Source: an uncultured Sulfurimonas sp.
GTDB lineage: Bacteria > Campylobacterota > Campylobacteria > Campylobacterales > Sulfurimonadaceae
Assembly: GCA_937914675.1 (NCBI GenBank)
Contig: CALDOC010000241.1
Coordinates: forward strand, 1 to 20,234
Length of the DNA: 20,234 nucleotides
Reading direction: 5' to 3'
This document shows positions 7,012 to 14,664 of the stretch, in pieces. The notes beneath the pieces are model-generated. The model was not told where the DNA came from. It was given only the letters and a program-made list of their open reading frames with translations, and did no database searches. Made by a program: the position numbers and the translations under genes. Position 1 is the first letter of the stretch; each line of letters opens with the position of its first letter.

Positions 7012-9341
7012 CTTAGTCCAACGCCTAACTTACTATTTAACGCGTTTAGTATCGCGTCCATGGACGTGGCGATATCATCCTCTTCCAAAGTTTTCTCTAT
7101 CGATTGAAGAACAAAACGCAATGACAAACTCATATTCTCGCCTAAAAACTCGTCGCTATATTTGTCAACGGGATAAAAACGAATAAGCTCATCCGTAGCG
7201 TTTTCGGATATGACGTTCTTCACCGTTTCATAACTCATGTCTTTTGGCATAATTATGCTTAAGTCTCTAAAAGACGCTTGATATTTTGAAGATTGGCGCG
7301 CCGTTTTTAGATGATATGGAATTTTGTCAAACTCCAATTCACACATAAACGCGTTGTTTAAGTCATAATCTTTTTCAACTTCCGGATGGACGCGAAAAAG
7401 TTCTCCAATCACTTCGCCAGAGATTAAAATCTGAGCGGATTGATACGTATGCGATAAAGAGTGCGCGGTTTCATACTGTTTAAGTTCAACGTTGCCAACA
7501 ATGTCAGAAATCTTTTGAGTAAAATGCGCAAAATCGATTTTTTTAGGCTTACCCGAATTTGAAAGAGTCTCCGCTTCAGCGTCTCCACTAAAAATCATAG
7601 CCATTTTCAACGTTTCTTCTCTAGTTGGAGAAAATACCGAACCAATTTCAAAAAGTTTAACTGACGAATATCCATTTTTAACGTTAGAAGAAGCGGCTTT
7701 TAGAAGTCCAGTTAAGAGAGTTGGTCTTAAAGTGTCTAAAGTTTTGACGATAGGATTCAACAACTCCAACTCGCTTTTGGTTGTTTCAAATCCATAGGCG
7801 TTTAATGTTTTTTTCTCATCAAAAACGAAATGCACAGTTTCAAAAAAACCACTTTGAGCGCAACGACGTCTAAATATGGTGCGTTTTTTATAACTGAAAT
7901 AATCATCTTCAAGTCTATTGGCTTCCGTTAAAACAAAAGGTTTTGATGGGATGTTGTCTATTCCAACCATTCTAACTATCTCTTCAATAATGTCCTGTTT
8001 GTTTAATATGTCATGACGAAATTGAGGCACGGAAATAATAAAATTGTCAGCTGACGATTTTGATATGTCGAAGCCTAAATTATGCAAAATTTTTGAGACG
8101 ACCACTTTGTCTATGACCGCGCCAATAATGTCATCAATTTCATGCTTTTTAACAATGACTATTTTATCTCTATAACTATTTGAAAGTTTAATGTTTCCAC
8201 CAAAAGTTGATGATTCTGAATGTGATTCTATAAAATCGATGCAATAAGACAATCCACCGCTAAGTTCAGGTTCTGTGCCTCTTGAGGATTTATAAAATAT
8301 TGGACCGGATTCTATTTTATTTTTTGCCATTTTTTTAGAAATTATATCTGGTGGGATATAACTAGCTTCTAGTAAAATAGTTCCCTCGTCGTTAATCACC
8401 GTAGATTCGCTAGATTGAATGATTCCAATCGTGGAGGCTTTTTTTTGTCCTTTTACGCAGGCATAGCCATTATCGTCTTCTTTTAAAACAATTTTAGCCA
8501 TGGTCTTATCAGCTGCGTCGCAAAAGAAACTATGGTTATACGCCCTCAAAACAACGCCACTCGCATGAGTAACGTAAAGCATGATGGATTCGATTTTACT
8601 ATCTCTTGATTCTTCAAGTTGAGCGAGTCTTAACTTTACAACCAAAGGTAACGTTAATCCTTTCAACTCAAGAGCCTTATAGCAAAGACTAACGTCAAAA
8701 TCTTTTTCATGAGAAAGACTTAAAATTCTTCCAATGCCGCGTTTTTCATCATTGTCGGTATAGTTATACTCTTTTATTGGTCTGTCAAACGCCGCGCTAA
8801 GGTCGCGAGCGACTCCTCTCACGCTGAGACAGTCGCCCCTATTTGCAGTCAATTCCAACTCTATCAAATCGTCATTTAGAATTTCATTCTCACTAACTTC
8901 TTGACCCAAAGTAAATGAGCCAACGCTATCGTCGAGTTCAAGTATGCCGCTTTGCGCGTCCGCTAATCCAACTTCCGAAGCGGAACATATCATCCCCTCG
9001 GACTCAACGCCGCGGAGCTTAACGGGCTTTATAACCATGCCATTTGGCATAACGGCCCCTATGGTAGCGACTATTACGTTTAAGCCAACTCTTACGTTCG
9101 AAGCGCCGCAAACTATTTGGCGAGTGCTAGTGCCGATGTCGACTTGACATATGTTGAGTTTATCCGCCTCTGGATGCTTTTCACACTCCAAAACTTTGCC
9201 AAAGACTATTTTAGCTGGAACTCTGTATTTTAAAATTCTGTCTACTTCTAAACCTATTGAGTTAAAAGTTTTGGCAATCTCGTCCGTAGATATGCCACGA
9301 AGGTCTATCCACTCATTTAACCACGATCTAGTTACTATCAT
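7008..9341 (-). CDS. pheT: Phenylalanine-tRNA ligase beta subunit
   Basis: PheT is the large subunit of the (alpha-beta)2 enzyme that charges tRNA-Phe. The 777 residues show the expected domain order. An EMAP-II-like tRNA-binding domain (about 44-150) contains HPEADKLNICQVD (56-68). The B3/B4 editing region lies at about 210-360, the B5 domain at about 395-465 (FRHDILNKQDIIEEIVR, 441-457), a catalytic-like core at about 480-670, and the C-terminal FDX-ACB anticodon-binding domain from about 685 (FRDLSIIMPKD) to the end. The ATG overlaps the pheS stop as ATGA, with GGAG about 8 bases upstream, and the gene in turn overlaps aroA by 4 bases. PheT needs PheS for activity, so the tight coupling fits. 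Confidence 0.96.
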   Translation of the reverse strand: MIVTRSWLNEWIDLRGISTDEIAKTFNSIGLEVDRILKYRVPAKIVFGKVLECEKHPEADKLNICQVDIGTSTRQIVCGASNVRVGLNVIVATIGAVMPNGMVIKPVKLRGVESEGMICSASEVGLADAQSGILELDDSVGSFTLGQEVSENEILNDDLIELELTANRGDCLSVRGVARDLSAAFDRPIKEYNYTDNDEKRGIGRILSLSHEKDFDVSLCYKALELKGLTLPLVVKLRLAQLEESRDSKIESIMLYVTHASGVVLRAYNHSFFCDAADKTMAKIVLKEDDNGYACVKGQKKASTIGIIQSSESTVINDEGTILLEASYIPPDIISKKMAKNKIESGPIFYKSSRGTEPELSGGLSYCIDFIESHSESSTFGGNIKLSNSYRDKIVIVKKHEIDDIIGAVIDKVVVSKILHNLGFDISKSSADNFIISVPQFRHDILNKQDIIEEIVRMVGIDNIPSKPFVLTEANRLEDDYFSYKKRTIFRRRCAQSGFFETVHFVFDEKKTLNAYGFETTKSELELLNPIVKTLDTLRPTLLTGLLKAASSNVKNGYSSVKLFEIGSVFSPTREETLKMAMIFSGDAEAETLSNSGKPKKIDFAHFTQKISDIVGNVELKQYETAHSLSHTYQSAQILISGEVIGELFRVHPEVEKDYDLNNAFMCELEFDKIPYHLKTARQSSKYQASFRDLSIIMPKDMSYETVKNVISENATDELIRFYPVDKYSDEFLGENMSLSLRFVLQSIEKTLEEDDIATSMDAILNALNSKLGVGLR

Positions 9342-10330
9342 CGAAACTGCTCCAATAACTTTATATCTCCCTCAAACAAAGAGCGAAGATCTCCTATTTG
9401 GTGAATGAGCATAGCGAATCTTTCGACTCCTAACCCAAAGGCGTATCCACTAACGTTTTTATACTTCACGGCTTCAAAAACGTTTGGATCTACGATGCCA
9501 CAACCCAAAACTTCCAACCAACCAGTTTTTGAACAAACCCTACAGCCTTCCCCTTTGCAAAAGACGCATGAAATGTCGACTTCGGCGGAAGGCTCCGTAA
9601 AAGGGAAAAAAGATGGACGAAAACGCACTTCAACTTCTCCAAACATATATTTCAAAAAGTCTTCTAAAATGTATTTTAAGTTTGCAAAGGAAACTTTACC
9701 CTCTTCATCAACCAACAATCCTTCCACTTGGTGAAACATTGGCGTGTGAGTGATGTCGTAATCGCGTCTAAAAACCGCGCCTGGAGCTATCATGCGAATA
9801 GGTGGCTTAGAGTTCATCATAGTTCTAATTTGAACAGGCGACGTATGCGTGCGCAAGAGCATTTCATCTTTGAAGTAAAAAGTATCTTGCATATCGCGAG
9901 CGGGATGGTATTTTGGAAGATTGAGCGCTTCAAAGTTGTTAAAATCGTCTTCAACCATTTTTCCAGTTTTCACCGCAAAATTCATTGAGTTAAAATACTC
10001 TACAATCTTATCCATAGTTTCCATGACGGGATGAAGAGCTCCGCTCTGACTTGATGAGCTAAACAAGGATACGTCTATCGACTCAGCTTTCATTGCCTCT
10101 TGAAGTTCCAAGGTTTGCAATACTATTTTTCTGGCCGTAAACTCATTCATTAAAGTAGTTTTATGATTGTTTAAATCTTTAGCTATTTCTGCCTTTTCTT
10201 CATTAGAAGCATTTTTCATTTTGACAAACTCTGCCGCTAAAACGCCTTTTTTTCCAAACACTAAAATACGAATTTCTTCTAGTTTTTCAACATTCTGCGC
10301 TTCATGTATCGCATCATACCACTCTTTCAA
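9338..10330 (-). CDS. pheS: Phenylalanine-tRNA ligase alpha subunit, TTG start
   Basis: PheS is the catalytic subunit that activates phenylalanine and transfers it to tRNA-Phe. The 330 residues begin with the coiled-coil tRNA-binding arm (about 1-85), then the class II synthetase core: the HP of motif 1 at 100-101, THTSPVQIRTM (161-171), motif 2 PGAVFRRDYDITHTPMFHQ (183-201) and motif 3 GLGVERFAM (299-307). A CVFC...CRVC pair (255-266) precedes WLEVLGCG; many bacterial PheS proteins share this, and it may bind zinc. The first codon is TTG: a TAG stop lies in frame 4 codons upstream, AGGAG sits 6 bases before the TTG, and the next Met (38) would remove half of the arm. It heads the pheS-pheT-aroA-ispH unit. 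Confidence 0.95.
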   Translation of the reverse strand: MKEWYDAIHEAQNVEKLEEIRILVFGKKGVLAAEFVKMKNASNEEKAEIAKDLNNHKTTLMNEFTARKIVLQTLELQEAMKAESIDVSLFSSSSQSGALHPVMETMDKIVEYFNSMNFAVKTGKMVEDDFNNFEALNLPKYHPARDMQDTFYFKDEMLLRTHTSPVQIRTMMNSKPPIRMIAPGAVFRRDYDITHTPMFHQVEGLLVDEEGKVSFANLKYILEDFLKYMFGEVEVRFRPSFFPFTEPSAEVDISCVFCKGEGCRVCSKTGWLEVLGCGIVDPNVFEAVKYKNVSGYAFGLGVERFAMLIHQIGDLRSLFEGDIKLLEQFR

Positions 10331-10336
10331 ATAGAG

Positions 10337-10341
10337 CTCCT
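10337..10341 (-). promoter_or_regulatory. Ribosome binding site fixing the pheS TTG start
   Basis: AGGAG on the minus strand lies 6 bases before the TTG at 10328-10330. Because the frame is closed by TAG just upstream and no ATG occurs nearby, this site is the main evidence that pheS starts at TTG. Confidence 0.75.
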
Positions 10342-10375
10342 AATTTTACAAATTTCATAACTCATAGTGAAATGG

Positions 10376-10381
10376 ATTATA
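10376..10381 (-). promoter_or_regulatory. Candidate -10 element of the pheS operon promoter
   Basis: The minus strand reads TATAAT here, in the AT-rich 124-base gap between the divergent pheS and HIT genes. It would give a leader of about 40 bases. No -35 at the usual distance is convincing. The leader is too short to hold a phenylalanine attenuator of the E. coli type, and I see no leader peptide. Confidence 0.4.
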
Positions 10382-10422
10382 GTCAAATATAATTTATAAA
10401 TAGCTTCATCGCATTAATAATG

Positions 10423-10431
10423 TGATATAAT
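10423..10431 (+). promoter_or_regulatory. Extended -10 promoter of the HIT gene
   Basis: TGATATAAT is a perfect extended -10 (TG-N-TATAAT) 23 bases before the ATG of the HIT gene. The -35 region is poor (GCTTCA at 10403), as is common in this phylum. The implied 5' leader is short, about 15 to 20 bases, and contains AAGGAG. Confidence 0.55.
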
Positions 10432-10454
10432 TAAACGAAAATAAGGAGATTAAG

Positions 10455-10811
10455 ATGTGTTTATTCTGCAAAATAGTCAATAAAGAGATTCCAGCAAACG
10501 TAATACTTGAGAATGACGAATTTTTAGCGTTTCATGACATAAACCCCAAAGCGCCCGTGCATATACTCGTCATACCTAAAGTTCATATTGATAGTTTCAA
10601 TGAAGTAGATGGCTCTATGATGCAAAAAATGACGGAGTTTATCCAAGACGTCTCAAAAGAAGTCCATATAAACAAAAGTGGCTATAGGGTTATCACAAAC
10701 ATAGGCGATAATGGTGGTCAAGAGATAAAACACCTTCACTTCCATGTACTGGGCGGAGCTAAACTAAAATGGGAACACTTTAGTGATTCAGATCCTCAGG
10801 GACACTTTTAA
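10455..10811 (+). CDS. HIT-family (histidine triad) nucleotide-binding protein
   Basis: HIT proteins of this HinT-like branch hydrolyse nucleoside phosphoramidates and aminoacyl-AMP in the cytosol. The 118 residues start CLFCKIVNKEIPA, whose CxxC (2-5) is common in bacterial members, and carry the triad HLHFHVLGG with His93, His95 and His97. The GDNGGQEIKHLHFH stretch is the family signature. The length is typical. The ATG follows AAGGAG at 6 bases and a probable extended -10 promoter. Divergent placement next to pheS is conserved in Campylobacter as I recall; a role in clearing aminoacyl-adenylates would fit beside a tRNA synthetase, but that is inference. Its TAA overlaps the stop of the convergent Dabb gene within TTAA. 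Confidence 0.93.
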   Translation: MCLFCKIVNKEIPANVILENDEFLAFHDINPKAPVHILVIPKVHIDSFNEVDGSMMQKMTEFIQDVSKEVHINKSGYRVITNIGDNGGQEIKHLHFHVLGGAKLKWEHFSDSDPQGHF

Positions 10812-11107
10812 ACAAGCGTCCTTACGTAATCAACGACTTTGGATTCAGTTGTAACTTCTTTGATTAGTTTTACAACTTCCAAATGTTCTTCATGAACGTC
10901 GTATGCCTTTAAATCTTCTATGGTCTCAAAAGTACTGTAAAGAGATAAATCAAAAGCCCTCTCCGAACCATTAAAATCAACGCCAACTTCCATAAATTTT
11001 AGAACGTCTATTTTTTCAACCAGCGAGTTTAAGCGCTCTTCAACCATCTTTAGGTTTTTAACTCTGTTTTCAACTTTGAATTTAAACATTACTATGTGAA
11101 CTATCAT
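10808..11107 (-). CDS. Dabb-domain (stress-responsive A/B barrel) protein
   Basis: This 99-residue protein is a single dimeric alpha-beta barrel domain. Seen are the opening HIVMFKFK (4-11), the central GVDFNGSERAFDLSLYSTF, then LKAYDVHEEHLEVVKLI and the closing VVDYV, which together are the pattern of the Dabb family. Members occur as homodimers; some plant ones are salt-stress induced and a few are cyclases, but most bacterial ones have no assigned reaction, and none can be assigned here. The ATG follows AAGGG at 5 bases. It lies 34 bases after the DASS transporter stop and could be the last gene of the gatB block. Its stop shares the TTAA with the convergent HIT gene. Confidence 0.85.
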   Translation of the reverse strand: MIVHIVMFKFKVENRVKNLKMVEERLNSLVEKIDVLKFMEVGVDFNGSERAFDLSLYSTFETIEDLKAYDVHEEHLEVVKLIKEVTTESKVVDYVRTLV

Positions 11108-11141
11108 ATTTACCCTTTTTATAAAATTTTATCTAAAGAAA

Positions 11142-12497
11142 CTAAAATATACCTTTCCAAAAAAACTCCGCTATCAGGACGATTAAAAATATCCCGATAA
11201 GATTTAACATAAAACCGTAGCGAAGCATGCTTTTTATCTTGACCGCTCCACTGCTCATCGCGATTGCGTTTGGCGGCGTCGCGATAGGTAGCATAAAGGC
11301 GTAACTTGCGCACAAAGTCGCCACCATCATAAACAACGTTGCGTTTATGCCAGAACGCTCCGTTACTGAATAAATTACGGGAAGCATTATCGAAATCAGC
11401 GCCGTATTGGACGTAATTTCCGTTGTAAAAGTTATGAGAGTGGCGACTCCAAAAAGTAGAAGAATCGGTGGCAACTCCGTCATACTCAAGAGATATGACG
11501 CGACTTCATCCGCAAGTCCGGTAGAGCTAAACGCTTTTGCGATGGAAAAACCAGCTCCAAACAAAAACATAATTTGATAAGGTATTTTACTACTGTCTTC
11601 ACTCCAATTTAGTATGTTAAGCAGAGGAGTAAAAAGAAGTAATCCAGTGCCCAAAAGGATAGCCGCTTCACTCAACCCCAAACCATTCCAATAAGGTTTT
11701 ATAGGCGCGTTTACAAGAAGAAGCAAAACTAAGAACGAAAGAATATAGAAAACTTTTTTTTGATTTTTATCCAAATCGCTATTATGTTTTTCTCGTTTTA
11801 TGGAACTATTGCCAACTCCGAAACTAAGCAAAAAACTCACTGCGACCAACATAAGAAAAGACAATGGGGCAACCATCCAAACCCATTGAAGAAACGGTAT
11901 CATCTCCATTCCATGATCGTTCATGACTCCAAGCAATATTAAGTTTGGAGGCGTTCCAATCGGAGTCAAGATACCACCGACGCTCGCGCCATAAGCGATT
12001 GCAAGAGCGAATCTCATTTTTAATTTAACGTCAGTAGTTAGAAAAAGCGCTATAGGCATTAGTAAAAGCGTCGTCGTCGTATTTGACAAAATTGAGCTCA
12101 GCAAACCAGACGTCAGGCTTAAAGAAAATATCATTCCTCTCACCGTATTTGGAAATAAATTTAAAACCTTATCCGCTATGTACCTATGCAATAATGTTTT
12201 TTCAACCGCGATGGCAAGTAAAAATCCACCAAAAAACAAAAATATAATGGGATGAGAGTAATTTACTGAAGTCGCTTTTGTCGTTAGTACGCCAAGCGCG
12301 GGAAAGAGTATGATAGGAAGTAAAGAGACGACGGCTAAAGACAAGCCCTCGTTTGTCCACAAAGTCACCAAAAGCGCTATAGTTCCTAAAAGAGAACTCT
12401 GCTGCATGTTAAATACTGCACTGGAAATTATGAACGTAAAAAGACCTACGAAGAGCGCCAGACCTATTTTTATTATATTTTCATTACGCTCTTTCAT
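11142..12497 (-). CDS. DASS/SLC13-type anion:sodium symporter
   Basis: This is an inner-membrane transporter of the divalent anion:sodium symporter family, whose members move dicarboxylates, citrate, sulfate or phosphate. The 451 residues form about 11 to 12 hydrophobic segments arranged as an inverted repeat. Each half carries the family's paired signature: SNT at 138-140 with GTPPN at 181-185, and SNT at 363-365 with ATPPN at 406-410, which line the sodium and substrate site. The substrate cannot be read from this. A charged cytoplasmic or periplasmic loop (SSIKREKHNSDLDKNQKK, 231-248) separates the halves. The ATG overlaps the stop of the LRR-kinase gene as ATGA with no strong SD nearby, so translation probably depends on the upstream gene. 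Confidence 0.9.
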   Translation of the reverse strand: MKERNENIIKIGLALFVGLFTFIISSAVFNMQQSSLLGTIALLVTLWTNEGLSLAVVSLLPIILFPALGVLTTKATSVNYSHPIIFLFFGGFLLAIAVEKTLLHRYIADKVLNLFPNTVRGMIFSLSLTSGLLSSILSNTTTTLLLMPIALFLTTDVKLKMRFALAIAYGASVGGILTPIGTPPNLILLGVMNDHGMEMIPFLQWVWMVAPLSFLMLVAVSFLLSFGVGNSSIKREKHNSDLDKNQKKVFYILSFLVLLLLVNAPIKPYWNGLGLSEAAILLGTGLLLFTPLLNILNWSEDSSKIPYQIMFLFGAGFSIAKAFSSTGLADEVASYLLSMTELPPILLLFGVATLITFTTEITSNTALISIMLPVIYSVTERSGINATLFMMVATLCASYAFMLPIATPPNAIAMSSGAVKIKSMLRYGFMLNLIGIFLIVLIAEFFWKGIF

Positions 12498-13753
12498 TGT
12501 AAAAAAAGCTCAATTTGAAAAAACAAAGGTCTCCTCTCTACGTCAACGTCCATGCATTTGTCGCGGAGTTCACAAAGAGAGTCATATTCCTTCTCATTTT
12601 TAGATATGCAACGAGAGAGTAGATCATCGAGTAAACAAGCGAACGCCCTCACTTCTATTTTTTCATATCCACTATTTGTTTCATCATAAAAACTAGCTGC
12701 GCCAAAGTCGCCTAAATAACAAGCGTTCTCGCCGTTTATCAAAATATTATGCGCGTATAAATCGCCATGCATTATATTTCTAGCGTGCAAGTGCGTAGCG
12801 ACTGAAGATATTGATCTTGCCACTGACGCAATTGCGTCAACGCTAAACTCCTTGTCATACGTATCTCTTGTGCAAGTTTGAAAATTTGGGGGATTTCCAA
12901 GATTGGAATAGTTTTGAGAAATAAATTCTAAAATAAGTCCTAATTTCTCATCTTCTTCTATTTTTGCCAATACCTTGATAAGATTTGGATGTTCCCCTAC
13001 TCTCATACAAGCGTTCATCTCGTCTTTTGCGTAACCGTCGCTTGTAATGGAACCTTTAAAAAGCTTTAACGCGACATGGCGTTGCAACCCTTTTGAATAA
13101 GCCTTGTATATCATACCCGACGCGCCCTCGCCCAACAGTTCGCAAACATCCAAATCGTCATGTCCCATTTTTTTAAAATCGACTTCTCCGCTTCTTGAGC
13201 ATGGATTACCGGAAAACGCGAGCCACGACAACTTTGGAAGTTGCAACAACCAAGACGGAATCTCCTCTAAATTATTGGCCGATAAACGAATCAGCTCTAA
13301 ATTTTTGCACTCCTTCATGGTCTCTGGCAGTTGAGTGAGTCTATTGCCGGCCACTGCGAATTTTTGCAATCTTGCTAATTTACCCATCGAAAAAGGCAAC
13401 TTTGTCAGTTTATTATCCGTTAAAATGAGCCAACTAACGCTTAAAGGCAATATGTCTTCGTCAAAAGCGTCAATTTGATTGGCTTTAAACCCAAGCATGT
13501 AAAGATTTGAGCACTCTTTAAAAGCGGAAGGAAGTTTTGTGAAACTATTGTTGGAAAAAAACGCTATTTTTAACTTTTTCAACTTTCTTATCTCTTGGGG
13601 AATATCTGAAAGTTTATTTCCGCTAAGATCCAAAATTTCCAGACTCTCCGCCAAGTCTAAGATTTCCATCGGAAAAGAGCTTAAATTTTCAGAAAGTCTA
13701 AGCTCTTTAATACCTTTTAATTCGCCTGAACGCAGTTGTTTTAGAGTTTGCAT
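12494..13753 (-). CDS. Leucine-rich-repeat protein with C-terminal Ser/Thr kinase-like domain
   Basis: About seven leucine-rich repeats of some 23 residues (16-188, pattern LxxLxLSxNxLxxLPxxI) lead into a eukaryote-like kinase domain (about 203-419). Visible kinase elements are the Gly-rich loop GEGASG (208-213), the VALK lysine Lys230, a probable partner Glu245, the catalytic loop HGDLYAHN (329-336, Asp331 and Asn336), the DFG at 349-351 and ERRP near 406-409. The Arg of HRD is Gly, no APE motif is seen, and only about 17 residues separate DFG from the helix-F-like EVRAFACLLDD, so the activation segment is very short. No membrane segment is seen, so it is probably cytosolic. I prefer the ATG at 13751-13753, with AAGG 5 bases upstream, over a GTG two codons earlier. 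It overlaps the DASS gene by ATGA. Targets are unknown. Confidence 0.88.
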   Translation of the reverse strand: MQTLKQLRSGELKGIKELRLSENLSSFPMEILDLAESLEILDLSGNKLSDIPQEIRKLKKLKIAFFSNNSFTKLPSAFKECSNLYMLGFKANQIDAFDEDILPLSVSWLILTDNKLTKLPFSMGKLARLQKFAVAGNRLTQLPETMKECKNLELIRLSANNLEEIPSWLLQLPKLSWLAFSGNPCSRSGEVDFKKMGHDDLDVCELLGEGASGMIYKAYSKGLQRHVALKLFKGSITSDGYAKDEMNACMRVGEHPNLIKVLAKIEEDEKLGLILEFISQNYSNLGNPPNFQTCTRDTYDKEFSVDAIASVARSISSVATHLHARNIMHGDLYAHNILINGENACYLGDFGAASFYDETNSGYEKIEVRAFACLLDDLLSRCISKNEKEYDSLCELRDKCMDVDVERRPLFFQIELFLQ

Positions 13754-13776
13754 GAGCACCTTTTTTTGTTAATGTT

Positions 13777-14664
13777 TTATTTTGAAAGTAAATCTCTCAA
13801 ACTCTCTTTTGGACTTTTTCCCTCTAACATCTCATAAACTTCTTTAGCTATCGGGAGATATAAACTTTTTTTCAATGATATTTCATGCAGAGCGTAAGAG
13901 GTCCCAATTCCCTCCGCGACTTCTCCCAAATCATTCAAAATTTCTTCTTGCGATTGGCCTTTGGCGAGACCTAAACCAACGCGGAAATTTCTACTCATGC
14001 TAGACGAAGCCGTTAAAAACAGATCTCCCGCTCCGCCTAAACCCGTAAAAGTGTCTTCTCTTGCTCCATAAGACAAACCAAAACGTTGCATCTCAACCAA
14101 ACCCCTAGATATCAAAGCGGCGGCGGCGTTGTTTCCAAGACCCAATCCCTCACATATTCCAGCGGCAATCGCGATAACGTTTTTATAAGCGCCCGCCACT
14201 TCCGCGCCGACGACGTCGGTTGACGTGTAAGATTTAATAAACGAGGGGAAAAGAGACGTAAATTCCAAACTAAGCTCTTGATTTGTAGAATTCACGACCA
14301 ACGCGGTGGGTAGAGACTTCATCACTTCCACGGCAAAAGAGGGACCAGAAAGAAAAGCTATGTTTTCATTCGGTACATGCTTTGAATATATTTCATTTAA
14401 AAATCTTCCAGTTGACGCCTCTATTCCCTTTGACACCACCAATATTTTTTGTCCCTTAAAAACAAAATATTCATCTAACCAAGCTGAAATTTGTTGCGCG
14501 GGTATTGCAATTATTAAATATTCGCACTCAAGGATTTTTTCCAAAGAAACAAAGTTTTTAATGTTTCTGGGGGTTCTCGACGTTATTAAAACATCATTTT
14601 TTTCACTAAACGCAAAAGCTAAAGCAGAGCCCCATTTACCTGCTCCAATTACCCCAATTGACAT
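13777..14664 (-). CDS. gpsA: Glycerol-3-phosphate dehydrogenase [NAD(P)+]
   Basis: GpsA reduces dihydroxyacetone phosphate to sn-glycerol 3-phosphate, the backbone for phospholipids. The 295 residues are slightly short for the family but complete. Seen are the dinucleotide motif GAGKWG (7-12), SKGIE (78-82), GPSFAVEV (107-114), the catalytic-type Lys161 in AYKNVIAIAAG, GLGGAGDLFLT (208-218) and SRNFRVG (224-230), all hallmarks in the right order. The start lies 29 bases inside the end of the upstream RCK gene, and a perfect AGGAGG 8 bases before the ATG supports it. Its metabolic role is unrelated to the potassium genes upstream; co-transcription is implied by the overlap. Confidence 0.95.
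   Translation of the reverse strand: MSIGVIGAGKWGSALAFAFSEKNDVLITSRTPRNIKNFVSLEKILECEYLIIAIPAQQISAWLDEYFVFKGQKILVVSKGIEASTGRFLNEIYSKHVPNENIAFLSGPSFAVEVMKSLPTALVVNSTNQELSLEFTSLFPSFIKSYTSTDVVGAEVAGAYKNVIAIAAGICEGLGLGNNAAAALISRGLVEMQRFGLSYGAREDTFTGLGGAGDLFLTASSSMSRNFRVGLGLAKGQSQEEILNDLGEVAEGIGTSYALHEISLKKSLYLPIAKEVYEMLEGKSPKESLRDLLSK

Noticed and set aside
11121..11132. AT-only palindrome ATAAAATTTTAT between the DASS and Dabb genes
   Set aside because: A pure A-T palindrome of this length is expected by chance in such AT-rich spacers and would form a very weak stem.
11119..11313. 64-codon minus-strand frame over the end of the DASS transporter gene
   Set aside because: It overlaps the transporter in another frame, has no domain signature, and no ribosome binding site was noticed.
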